Source: Trichococcus flocculiformis (GTDB taxonomy: Bacteria; Bacillota; Bacilli; Lactobacillales; Aerococcaceae). From it: a DNA stretch of 64,000 nt. Position numbers and translations under genes: made by a program. Under the pieces are notes generated by a model. It was not told the origin of the DNA, did no database searches, and saw only the letters and a list, made by a program, of their open reading frames with translations. This document shows, one piece after another, positions 56,845 to 64,000 of the stretch (positions within the stretch are counted from its first letter, which is position 1; each line of letters opens with the position of its first letter). The DNA lies in assembly GCF_900113645.1 (NCBI RefSeq), contig NZ_FOQC01000001.1, positions 59,093 to 123,092 of the forward strand, written 5' to 3'.

Positions 56845-57807
56845 ATGGAAAATCCGATTTATGCAGATATAGTCAACAAGATTCAAGCGTATGCCACCAT
56901 CATCATCCATCGTCATCTGCGTCCGGATCCGGATGCGTTGGGTTCGCAGAATGGTCTCGCCAGTTTGATCAGGCAAGCCTATCCTGAGAAAAAAGTATTT
57001 GTTGCCGGCGAAAACGAAGATAGTCTCTCGTATCTCGGCAGTATGGACAGCATCCCAGATGAAGCCTACGAGGGTGCCTTGGTGATCGTCACGGATACCG
57101 CGAATCAACCAAGAGTCAGCGATAAACGTTATGTTAAAGGGGAGTATTTGATCAAAATCGATCATCATCCGAATGAAGACCCCTATGGAGATATTTGCCT
57201 TGTGGAGACCCAAGCCAGCAGCAGCAGTGAAATCATCGCAAAAATTTCCTTTTCAACTGGGGATAAGCTGCCGATGAATGACGCAGCTGCGCGTCTGCTG
57301 TATGCCGGCATTGTAGGCGATACCGGCAGATTTCTTTATCCGGCGACTACGGCAATGACCATGAAAATAGCCTCCAAACTGATGCAATTTGATTTTTCCG
57401 CGTCGGATATCAGTCAAATGATGAATACAAATTCTCTGAAAACAGCCAATTTATCAGGTTTCGTTCTGCAGAGTTTAACAATCAACGACGTTGGGGTAGC
57501 CAGCATTATCCTTTCCCAAGAAATTCTTGGGAAATTCGGTGCCGTCGACAGCGACACCGCACCGGTTGTCCCTTTGCCGGGCACCGTTGAGGGCGTTTTA
57601 TGCTGGGGAATTTTTGTGGAGCAACCGAACGGGACCTATCGTTGCCGATTGCGCTCAAAAGGCCCGATCATCAATGAAGTCGCCAAACGGCATGGCGGAG
57701 GCGGCCACCCGCTTGCGAGCGGAGCGAACGCTAAGGATGAGTCGGAAATAAACGACATCATTTTGGAATTGGAAGAGTTGGCGATCGAATGGCAGAATAC
57801 GCATTGA
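56845..57807 (+). CDS. nrnA: Oligoribonuclease / pAp phosphatase NrnA
   Basis: NrnA removes nucleotides from 2-5-mer RNAs and hydrolyses pAp. The DHH domain has RHLRPDPDALGSQNG, VTDTANQPR and IKIDHHPNED. The DHHA1 domain ends in RHGGGGHPLASGA. ATG 56845 follows AGGAGGG (320 residues). It overlaps no gene but follows the DRTGG/CBS gene by 11 bases, in the same operon. Confidence 0.95.
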   Translation: MENPIYADIVNKIQAYATIIIHRHLRPDPDALGSQNGLASLIRQAYPEKKVFVAGENEDSLSYLGSMDSIPDEAYEGALVIVTDTANQPRVSDKRYVKGEYLIKIDHHPNEDPYGDICLVETQASSSSEIIAKISFSTGDKLPMNDAAARLLYAGIVGDTGRFLYPATTAMTMKIASKLMQFDFSASDISQMMNTNSLKTANLSGFVLQSLTINDVGVASIILSQEILGKFGAVDSDTAPVVPLPGTVEGVLCWGIFVEQPNGTYRCRLRSKGPIINEVAKRHGGGGHPLASGANAKDESEINDIILELEELAIEWQNTH

Positions 57808-57825
57808 TGCAGCAGAATTGAATCG

Positions 57826-57876
57826 AAAAAGGCCGGACAGAAGCGAAACGACGCTTTTGTCCGGCCTTTAGTTTTA
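57826..57876. terminator. Shared terminator of nrnA and zwf
   Basis: AAAAAGGCCGGACA and TGTCCGGCCTTT are the outer arms, with AAGCG/CGCTT inside. A-runs and T-runs on both flanks serve nrnA on plus and zwf on minus. Confidence 0.85.
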
Positions 57877-59394
57877 TTCGTTTTCCTGTTTTTCTTTATA
57901 ACTTTGGCTCCAATTGAATTCAGTCCAGCTGAATCCGTCCTGCTCAAGCAAAGCATCACTTTCTTTTGGACCCATCGAGTGGCTCTCATAAGCGAAAAGG
58001 GTATCCGTACAATCTTCTTGGGCATCCCAAACTTTGCGGATTTGGTCAACGAAATGCCAAGATTGCGCGACTTCATCCCAGTGGGAAAAGTTTGTTGGAT
58101 CGCCGTTCAGGCAATCCAATAAGAGGCGTTCATATGCTTCAGGGCTGTTTGCCTGCGTTTCTTCATCGTAGATGTGATGCATACGAATATTTTTCATCTC
58201 AGTTCCTTGACCGACACGCTTGGCGTTCAGGCGTAAGGAGAAGCCTTCCAACGGCGAAACATGGATGGTCAGCACATTCGGTTCAGCGATTTCGTCGACG
58301 CCTTCTGTAGGGAAGATATTCATCGAAACATGTTTGAACTGGATATGGATGTATGTCTCTTTAGAAGCCATTTGTTTACCGGTTCGGATGTAGAAGGGAA
58401 CACCTTTCCAACGGAAGTTATCGACTAATATTTTGCCGGCCACAAAGGTTTCGGTTGATGAAGCAGGGTTGACGTTTGGTTCCTCCCGGTAGGCTTGCAA
58501 AGCTTTTGCAGGATTTCCGGCATACTGGGCCCTGATAAAGTTGCGGTTGACCTCTTCGGGTGTGTTGTACAGACGAAGAGAACGAAGAGCTTTAATTTTC
58601 TCGGAACGCACATCCTCGCCTTGCAAGGAAAGCGGCGGTTCCATAACTAACAAAGCAACAATCTGAAGGATATGATTTTGCACCATATCGCGCAAAGCAC
58701 CATTGTTGTCGTAATAAGCGCCGCGTTCTTCCACGCCGACAGTCTCGGAGAGGGTGATCTGGACATTGTCGATGTACTTGTTGTTCCACAGCGATTCGAA
58801 AATCATATTGGAGAAACGGACCGCAGAGATGTTCTACACCATCTCTTTACCCAAATAATGATCGATACGGAAGATTTGATTTTCATCAAACGACTTGCGC
58901 AACTTCGTGTTCAATGCATCCGCAGATTCGAAATCCCGCCCGAAAGGTTTCTCTATGATCAGACGGTTGAACCCGTTTTGCGTAAGTAACTTCTGTTCTT
59001 TCAGTTTTTCGGAAATGGTGCCGAAAAACTCCGGAGACATCGCCAAGTAAAAAATGCGGTTCCCTGACAGTGAATACTTGGCATCCAAAGATTCGGACAA
59101 GTCCTTCAACTTGATGTAGTGTTCCGCGTCATTGACGTTGTGTGCGATATAATAGAAATGAGCAGCGAAAGAAATTGCATCTTCCTTATCCTCGATCAAA
59201 TCTTTGATGGAATCCAAGACCACTTCACGGAAATGTACATCAGACCATTCTCGTCTCGCTGTTCCGATAACGGCAAAATTATCCTTGATGAATCCTTTTT
59301 TGTATAAGCGAAATAATGACGGATACAGTTTGCGGTGAGCCAAATCACCAGTCGCTCCGAAAATAGTGAACAAAGCAGTATTTTGGGTAATCAT
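57874..59394 (-). pseudogene. zwf: Glucose-6-phosphate dehydrogenase, interrupted by an amber codon
   Basis: Zwf oxidises glucose 6-phosphate, the first step of the oxidative pentose phosphate pathway. The N-terminal part (59394 to 58834, 186 codons) has GATGDLAHRKLYPSLF, RLIIEKPFGRDFESA and the active-site RIDHYLGKEMV. A TAG (plus-strand CTA at 58834-58836) then replaces the CAG (Q) found in homologues at this place. Translation resumes in the same frame with NISAVRFSN and a full C-terminal part with YIRTGKQM. Read through, the protein would be 506 residues, the normal length. No other damage is visible, so this is a recent mutation, a sequencing error or readthrough. Confidence 0.85.
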
Positions 59395-59440
59395 TACATG
59401 CCCCCCTTTAGTATTATGATTAGATTTTATTCATTATATC

Positions 59441-59469
59441 ATTATACTATTATCATTTAGCCTTGGCAA
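59441..59469 (-). promoter_or_regulatory. zwf promoter
   Basis: On minus, TTGCCA and TATAAT are exactly 17 bases apart, about 50 bases ahead of the zwf ATG. AAAGGGGGG precedes the start. Confidence 0.75.
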
Positions 59470-59587
59470 CGAAAGAAAGTGTCTGTTTTCATGAGTGTGG
59501 TATGTTCTAGAGAGTGTTTTCGCATAAGTTTGTAAATATGTTGCCAATAAATTTATGGATCCTCCTTTCACATTCTTATTTGAAATT

Positions 59588-59617
59588 AAGGTTTAAACCT
59601 TCTGGATGTGTTATAAT
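59588..59617 (+). promoter_or_regulatory. cshB promoter region with 14-base palindrome
   Basis: AAGGTTTAAACCTT (59588-59601) is a perfect palindrome just ahead of an extended -10, TGT-TATAAT (59609-59617). It occupies the -35 region and almost equals the box at 3346-3359. Confidence 0.55.
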
Positions 59618-59660
59618 GGTAGGGCATAAAATACGCAGAAGAAAAACAAGAGGTGTAAAC

Positions 59661-60977
59661 GTGGAATTTAAAGACTTTCAATTGAAGCCATTTTTGCTGG
59701 AGGCAATCAGCAAATTGAATTTCAAAGAACCGACAGATATCCAAAAACAAATTATCCCGATCATTCGGACTGGTAAGAGTGTCATAGGCCAATCGCAAAC
59801 AGGAACAGGAAAAAGCCACAGTTTCTTGCTGCCTTTGATCGATGCCATCGATCCAGCAAAAAATGAAGTTCAAGTTGTCATCACTTCACCTAGTCGTGAA
59901 TTAGCTGAACAATTGTACCAAACGGCCACCCAACTCATTTCGAATGCGCCAGAGGAAATCCGTATCGTCAGTTACGTAGGCGGTACAGACAAGAAACGTC
60001 AAATGTCGAAACTTATCAACAATCAACCGCACATCGTCATCGGAACTCCGGGCAGGATCCTCGATCTGGTCAACGAGCAAGCGTTGAAGATCCATACTGC
60101 ATCCAAAATGGTCATTGATGAAGCGGATATGACACTGGATTTGGGCTTCCTGCATGATGTCGATCAGATTGCCGGACGTTTGCCGGAGAAACTGCAAATG
60201 CTGGTTTTCTCCGCTACGATTCCAGAGAAACTGAAGGGTTTCCTGAAGAAATACGTCGAAAACCCTGTTATTGTTCAGTTGAAACCGGAACACATCATTG
60301 CGCCAGCAATCGATAATCTGTTGCTGTCGACTAAAGGGCGAGCAAAAATTGATGTTCTGTACCAAGTGCTGACAATGGGAGAACCATATCTGGCGTTGAT
60401 TTTTGCCAATACAAAACAAAATGCTGAGGAAATCGCTGATGGATTGAGACAACGTGGCATCCAGCCAGCTGTCTTGCATGGCGATGTTCCGGCTCGTGAA
60501 CGCAAACGCATCATGAGAAGAGTTCATAATCTGGAGTACCAATTCATGGTGGCTACCGATTTAGCGGCAAGAGGCATCGATATCGAAGGCGTTTCGCACG
60601 TCATCAACTATGAATTGCCGAAGGACATGGAATTCTTTGTACACCGTACGGGCAGAACGGGACGCAGCAACTTAAAAGGAACAGCGATTACTCTTTACGC
60701 GCCGGGTGAAGAAAAGGCAATCGATGAACTGGAGAAGTATGGCGTTGTTTTCAAACCAGTCGCTATCGAAAAAGATCAGCTTGTTGAGACCTATGAAAGA
60801 AAACGCCGTGAGATGAGAAACGCTCCGAGTCAATTGGAACCCGATCACCGCATCCGCGGAATGGTAAACAAAGCTAAGAAACAAGTGAAACCTGGCTACA
60901 AACGTAAATTGAAAGAAAATATCGCCAGCCAGCAGAAGCGAAAAAGAAGAGCCAGCAAAACCCGCAGCCATGGGTAA
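59661..60977 (+). CDS. cshB: DEAD-box RNA helicase CshB
   Basis: This 438-residue RNA helicase remodels RNA, and relatives act in ribosome assembly and cold growth. The Q motif is FKEPTDIQKQ, motif I QTGTGKS, II DEAD, III SAT, V ATDLAARGIDIEG and VI HRTGRTGR. The C-terminus is basic, typical of CshB/YqfR. GTG 59661 follows AAGAGGTG. A longer upstream frame (from 59514) lies before the promoter and is not used. Confidence 0.94.
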   Translation: MEFKDFQLKPFLLEAISKLNFKEPTDIQKQIIPIIRTGKSVIGQSQTGTGKSHSFLLPLIDAIDPAKNEVQVVITSPSRELAEQLYQTATQLISNAPEEIRIVSYVGGTDKKRQMSKLINNQPHIVIGTPGRILDLVNEQALKIHTASKMVIDEADMTLDLGFLHDVDQIAGRLPEKLQMLVFSATIPEKLKGFLKKYVENPVIVQLKPEHIIAPAIDNLLLSTKGRAKIDVLYQVLTMGEPYLALIFANTKQNAEEIADGLRQRGIQPAVLHGDVPARERKRIMRRVHNLEYQFMVATDLAARGIDIEGVSHVINYELPKDMEFFVHRTGRTGRSNLKGTAITLYAPGEEKAIDELEKYGVVFKPVAIEKDQLVETYERKRREMRNAPSQLEPDHRIRGMVNKAKKQVKPGYKRKLKENIASQQKRKRRASKTRSHG

Positions 60978-61041
60978 AACATAAGAAAAGCCAAACGGAT
61001 TCTTTAGTGGCTTACTTATGCAGCTTGCCAACAATATAATC

Positions 61042-61093
61042 AAAGAGGCCGCAGCAGATGATCGAAAGATCATCTTGCTGCGGCCTCTTTTTT
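61042..61093 (+). terminator. Intrinsic terminator after cshB
   Basis: AAAGAGGCCGCAGCA and TGCTGCGGCCTCTTT are the outer arms, with ATGATC-GAAA-GATCAT inside, followed by Ts. Repeat copy 3 begins eight bases later. Confidence 0.92.
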
Positions 61094-61100
61094 AACATAC

Positions 61101-61377
61101 AGGAATTTATAAAATTTTCCAGAGTGAAAAGTGTATCACCGTATGTGTTTCATAAGTTTGCAACATGTTTCATGCATCTAAAATAATGTCCAGCTTCACG
61201 GGTTAGCCCTTCGGAAATTAGATAAATCTGTCCTATTGCGCTCTTCGATGCTCAGTTGCATGGGACTCTTAGGGATTCATCCCTTAGAGCCCCAGTACAA
61301 GGTGACCGTAGGGAACGTTGCGTGGACAGATTTCCTAAATTTCTTTCAGGGCTGAACGAACCCGTTCAGCTTTTCTT
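61101..61377 (+). repeat. Structured intergenic repeat, copy 3 (shortest; candidate ncRNA)
   Basis: This 277-bp copy starts AGGAATTTATAAAATTTTCC and keeps the TCCAGCTTCACGGGTTAGCC block. It then lacks the roughly 130-base middle region seen in copy 2. In its place AAATCTGTCC (61224-61233) pairs perfectly with GGACAGATTT (61324-61333) and encloses the core. The core (61235-61341) is identical to 26819-26925. It ends with GCTGAACG-AACC-CGTTCAGC and TTTTCTT. It lies between cshB and a gene on minus, so it is not a leader of any plus-strand gene here. Confidence 0.8.
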
Positions 61378-61415
61378 AAGAGGACCAGTCGTCTCTGAAA
61401 TTTGCGGGTTTCCTG

Positions 61416-62234
61416 CTAATCTTTGAGTGCTTTGTAGAAATAGAAAATTCCGATCAGCACGATTGCTTCATCCTGTACCAGCGGATAGAGGCCGAATCCG
61501 TTCAACAAGCTGAAGAACAGCACCGGAACAGCGGCTGCTACCAACGCCATCTTCAGGACTTCGCGGAAAAGGAGTTTTTTCCGCATAAATCCTGTTAATA
61601 CATTCGCGAATAGCGCGATAATCAATAATGTAAGGAGTACACTGAATGAAGAAATAAAAAAACTGAACAAAAACATGATAACGCCGGAAAAGAACTGATT
61701 GCTCGAAAAATTATGCAACAATTTCTTGAAAGACTCGTCCGTAATGCCATCGGCCTGTTCATACGGTAATCTGAATGGGACATCTTGAGCGTAAAGGATG
61801 AAGGCTTCCTTAGAAAAGACAAGACTCAAAATCAGATCAGGCGATGCTATTTCTTTTTCGAGTTCTCTTTGTGTGTATACTTCCTGACTGTCGAAAGCCA
61901 GCAGGACGGTGTCCGTTTTATAGATAAAACCTTTATCCTTAGGTTCGTCCAACAGTAGGGCGCTGTCAGCAATAGTGAATGAAGGTATTTTGTCCGCTAT
62001 CACACCCGCATCCGCCGAAAATTTTTCCAGGATGGCGTATCCATCCAGAAACAAGGGGATACTGACCGAAAGTGAGAGCAAGCAGAAGAGGAAAAAGGCC
62101 GAGCTCTTTTTTAACGTTTTGGCAGCCAGTAATTGTTTTGGCTCCATAAAACTATTTTTGACTAAACTGACGATTGAGATTGTGATCACCGCTTTCTGCA
62201 TCATACTTACACAGTCTATCGAAAATGGATGCAT
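61416..62234 (-). CDS. DUF1189-family membrane protein
   Basis: This protein of up to 272 residues fits the DUF1189 family: a short N-terminal SLVKNSFMEPKQLLAAKTLK, a first helix (FFLFCLLSLSVSIPLFL), an extracytoplasmic loop of about 100 residues, and three or four C-terminal helices. Function is unknown. No good ribosome binding site marks the start, so a later ATG (62204 or 62201) is possible. It has its own strand, facing repeat copy 3. Confidence 0.7.
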   Translation of the reverse strand: MHPFSIDCVSMMQKAVITISIVSLVKNSFMEPKQLLAAKTLKKSSAFFLFCLLSLSVSIPLFLDGYAILEKFSADAGVIADKIPSFTIADSALLLDEPKDKGFIYKTDTVLLAFDSQEVYTQRELEKEIASPDLILSLVFSKEAFILYAQDVPFRLPYEQADGITDESFKKLLHNFSSNQFFSGVIMFLFSFFISSFSVLLTLLIIALFANVLTGFMRKKLLFREVLKMALVAAAVPVLFFSLLNGFGLYPLVQDEAIVLIGIFYFYKALKD

Positions 62235-62273
62235 TTAGCAATCACAAATTGTTACGGCTTCGAGGCATTATTT

Positions 62274-62302
62274 TTGATAAAGTAAGCAATTGATGATACA
62301 GT
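62274..62302 (+). promoter_or_regulatory. sodA promoter
   Basis: TTGATA and TACAGT are 17 bases apart with TGA before the -10, about 45 bases ahead of sodA. Confidence 0.6.
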
Positions 62303-62346
62303 GAAGTCAGTCAGAAATCACCAAACAATTTTAGGAGGAATTTAAC

Positions 62347-62955
62347 ATGGCTTTTACATTACCAGCACTACCTTATGCGTACGACGCTTTGACACCATAT
62401 ATCGATGAGGAAACAATGCACTTGCATCATGAGAAACACCACAATGCGTACATCACAAACGCGAATGCAGCATTAGAAAAACATCCTGAGTTAGCCGACA
62501 AAACAATCGAAGAATTATTGGCTGATTTGAACAGCATTCCGGAGGACATCCGCACAGCAGTAAGAAACAATGGGGGTGGACATGCAAACCACAGCCTGTT
62601 CTGGACAGTTTTAGCACCGAATGCAGGTGGCGAACCTACGGGAGCTGTCAAGGATGGAATCGAAGAAGCATTCGGCAGTTTTGATGCCATGAAAGAAAAA
62701 TTCTCCGCAGCCGCTGCAGGCCGTTTTGGATCCGGTTGGGCTTGGTTAGTAGTTTCTGATGGTAAATTGGAAATCACCTCCACTCCAAACCAAGATTCAC
62801 CGATCAGCGAAGGCAAAACGCCGATTTTGGGTCTTGATGTATGGGAGCATGCTTATTACTTGAACTATAAGAACGTGCGTCCTGAGTACATCAAAGCATT
62901 CTGGAATCTTGTAAACTGGGATGAAGTCAACCGTCGTTTAGCGGCTGCAAAATAA
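62347..62955 (+). CDS. sodA: Superoxide dismutase (Mn/Fe)
   Basis: This 202-residue enzyme converts superoxide to oxygen and hydrogen peroxide. Metal ligands are in [17 protein letters not shown], and [11 protein letters not shown] (Asp, His). [12 protein letters not shown] and the GGHANHS block resemble Mn-type enzymes, but Fe or cambialistic use cannot be excluded. GGAGG precedes the ATG. It has its own promoter and terminator. An OhrR-type redox regulator follows. Confidence 0.96.
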   Translation: MAFTLPALPYAYDALTPYIDEETMHLHHEKHHNAYITNANAALEKHPELADKTIEELLADLNSIPEDIRTAVRNNGGGHANHSLFWTVLAPNAGGEPTGAVKDGIEEAFGSFDAMKEKFSAAAAGRFGSGWAWLVVSDGKLEITSTPNQDSPISEGKTPILGLDVWEHAYYLNYKNVRPEYIKAFWNLVNWDEVNRRLAAAK

Positions 62956-62981
62956 CCGAAAAAAGATATTGCAATCCAATC

Positions 62982-63017
62982 AAAGGATTCAGGGCACCCG
63001 CTCTGAGTCCTTTTTTC
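62982..63017 (+). terminator. Intrinsic terminator after sodA
   Basis: AAAGGATTCAG-G-G and C-T-CTGAGTCCTTT form the stem around CACCCG, followed by Ts. Confidence 0.8.
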
Positions 63018-63076
63018 ATACAGTCATAATATTGTGATGAGTGTAGAACAGATTTTGTGGATTTTTCAAGTGCGAT

Positions 63077-63126
63077 TGTTATACTTTCCGGATAGTATCC
63101 ATTAATATATATCTTGTAAGATGTAT
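63077..63126 (+). promoter_or_regulatory. ohrR promoter with two inverted repeats
   Basis: TGT-TATACT (63077-63085) is an extended -10. It lies in ATACTTTCC-GGATAGTAT (63081-63098), an inverted repeat with one mismatch. A second, ATATATCTTG-TAAGATGTAT (63107-63126), matches in 8 of 10 positions. Either could be an OhrR site for autorepression. Confidence 0.5.
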
Positions 63127-63166
63127 TTGTAGGATGAGAATAAATTTGGGAAGGAGACGCTACCGG

Positions 63167-63622
63167 ATGGAAGAGTCTATTTTTGAAAGACCGCTCGAGG
63201 ATCAGCTTTGTTTCGAAGTTTATCGAGCAGCGAGTGATTTCGGAAAAATGTATAACCGCGCTTTGAAAGAGTTCCATTTGACATTCCCTCAATATCTTGT
63301 GCTGTTGGTTTTGTGGGACGACAATCAGATAGTGATCAAGCACATCGGGGAGCGTTTAGGGATGGGGATCGGAACATTGAACCCAATATTGAACCGACTT
63401 GAGAAACAGGGTTGGCTCACAAAGGAACCGTCGCTTCTGGATAAGCGCGCTACCATTGTTTCCTTGAGTGAAAAAGCCGTCACTTCAAAAAAAGCAATCC
63501 ATTTTGCTATTTTGTCCGAAGTGAAAGCCTGCAACCTGGAAGGTATTGATAGCTCGTTTTTGATGAAGCAGTTGAAGCTGCTCAACAGCGCTATGAGCCA
63601 GGCCGATACCGGGAGTGTCTAA
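63167..63622 (+). CDS. ohrR: OhrR-type MarR-family redox repressor
   Basis: This 151-residue MarR protein has the OhrR hallmark LEDQLCFEVYRAAS with the reactive cysteine at position 15, equal to Cys15 of B. subtilis OhrR. The winged helix includes HIGERLGMGIGTLNPILNRLEKQGWLTKEPS. OhrR senses organic hydroperoxides and represses ohrA. No ohrA is in the window. ATG 63167 follows AAGGAG; ATG 63134 lies upstream of that site. Confidence 0.88.
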   Translation: MEESIFERPLEDQLCFEVYRAASDFGKMYNRALKEFHLTFPQYLVLLVLWDDNQIVIKHIGERLGMGIGTLNPILNRLEKQGWLTKEPSLLDKRATIVSLSEKAVTSKKAIHFAILSEVKACNLEGIDSSFLMKQLKLLNSAMSQADTGSV

Positions 63623-63688
63623 ATCAGGACAGTAATTAAATGTGAATAATCGAGTCATTTTTCATTCATTACACCACTTTACAAGTAA

Positions 63689-64000
63689 TTAAAAACTATG
63701 TTTTTCTTCAGCCCATCGTTCATAAGCCTTTAGGATAGCCAGCGATTTAATCCTGTTTTCGATGGAAAGCACGAAAGTATAGAAAAATACTTCCTGCTGG
63801 ATCGCCATTCCAATGAGTTGTTTCTTCACTTGAGAACTTTCCTCCTTCAAATGGGCATACCTCTCCTGTTTGAAGGGAAGAAGCTGAACGCAACTATAGG
63901 CAATGGCTAAAAAGTTGACGTAACTTTCAATTCCATTTTTGCTTCTGACCATATATTTACCGAAGGACCAGAAGGTCTTCTGTTCATAAAAGATAACTTC
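63689..64000 (-). mobile_element. IS4-type transposase, C-terminal end (continues beyond window)
   Basis: The open frame on minus runs past 64000, so the N-terminal part is unseen. The visible start, EVIFYEQK, has a glutamate six residues ahead of a lysine, matching the E-6-K part of the IS4 YREK signature. YMVRSKNGIESYVNFLAIAY follows, typical of such transposases. No terminal inverted repeat can be fixed at the left edge from this window. The last 66 bases before 63689 hold nothing I can name. Confidence 0.7.

Noticed and set aside
58834..58836. Frameshift as the cause of the split zwf
   Set aside because: Both halves are in the same frame, and residues between them (NISAVRFSN) match the family. 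A single nonsense codon is enough.
58672..58989. Plus-strand frame spanning the zwf stop codon
   Set aside because: It is an antisense shadow. The zwf frame continues across the stop without a shift, so no separate gene or frameshift is needed.

Overview
The window looks like chromosome of a low-to-moderate GC Firmicute in the Lactobacillales. Evidence for this is the V-type ATPase (ntpABD), the gmk-rpoZ-priA-fmt-rsmB-stp-prkC-rsgA-rpe-thiN block, plsX-acpP-rnc-smc-ftsY-ylxM-ffh-rpsP-khpA-rimM-trmD-rplS, a CtsR-type box at clpB and strong GGAGG ribosome binding sites. A Carnobacteriaceae member such as Trichococcus would fit, but that is an inference from gene content and base composition by eye. 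I see no tRNA, rRNA, CRISPR array or phage.

Layout. 1-2859: end of the V-ATPase operon. 2911-3250: repeat element copy 1. 3451-14300: nucleotide, replication-restart, translation and Ser/Thr-kinase genes, all on plus. 14404-14592: rpmB on minus. 14932-20588: Asp23-like protein, fatty-acid kinase, recG, plsX, acpP. 20798-26486: a peptide ABC transporter operon that splits the usual acpP-rnc neighbourhood, followed by repeat copy 2 (26558-27030). 27162-37884: rnc, smc, SRP and its receptor, and the rpsP-to-rplS block. 38011-40495: small metabolic and hypothetical genes. 40625-43246: clpB. 43400-45632: NfeD/flotillin membrane-domain genes. 45657-48484: sugar isomerase-like gene, tgt, yajC, comN. 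49107-51710: adhE behind a long palindrome-rich leader. 51977-54639: DtxR-type regulator, dinB, ZIP transporter. 54807-57807: UPF0173 hydrolase, CBS/DRTGG regulator, nrnA. 57874-59394: zwf on minus, interrupted by an in-frame amber codon. 59661-60977: cshB, then repeat copy 3 (61101-61377). 61416-63622: DUF1189 protein, sodA, OhrR. 63689-64000: C-terminal end of an IS4-type transposase running off the window.

The most unusual feature is a three-copy, 277-473 bp intergenic element. Every copy is on plus, begins just behind the T-tract of the upstream gene's terminator, carries a nearly invariant core with a strong hairpin, and ends in the same GC hairpin plus T-rich tail. The copies differ by swapping whole hairpin modules while keeping base pairing. 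Copy 2 carries two related roughly 75-base modules with compensatory stem changes. This looks like a mobile or amplified structured RNA that I do not recognise. Other points of interest are the zwf nonsense codon, a degenerate signature motif in OppD, operator-like motifs shared between promoters (rpsP/rplS; gmk/cshB), a 13-bp perfect inverted repeat in the acpP leader, and a DtxR-type palindrome in front of the regulator gene.
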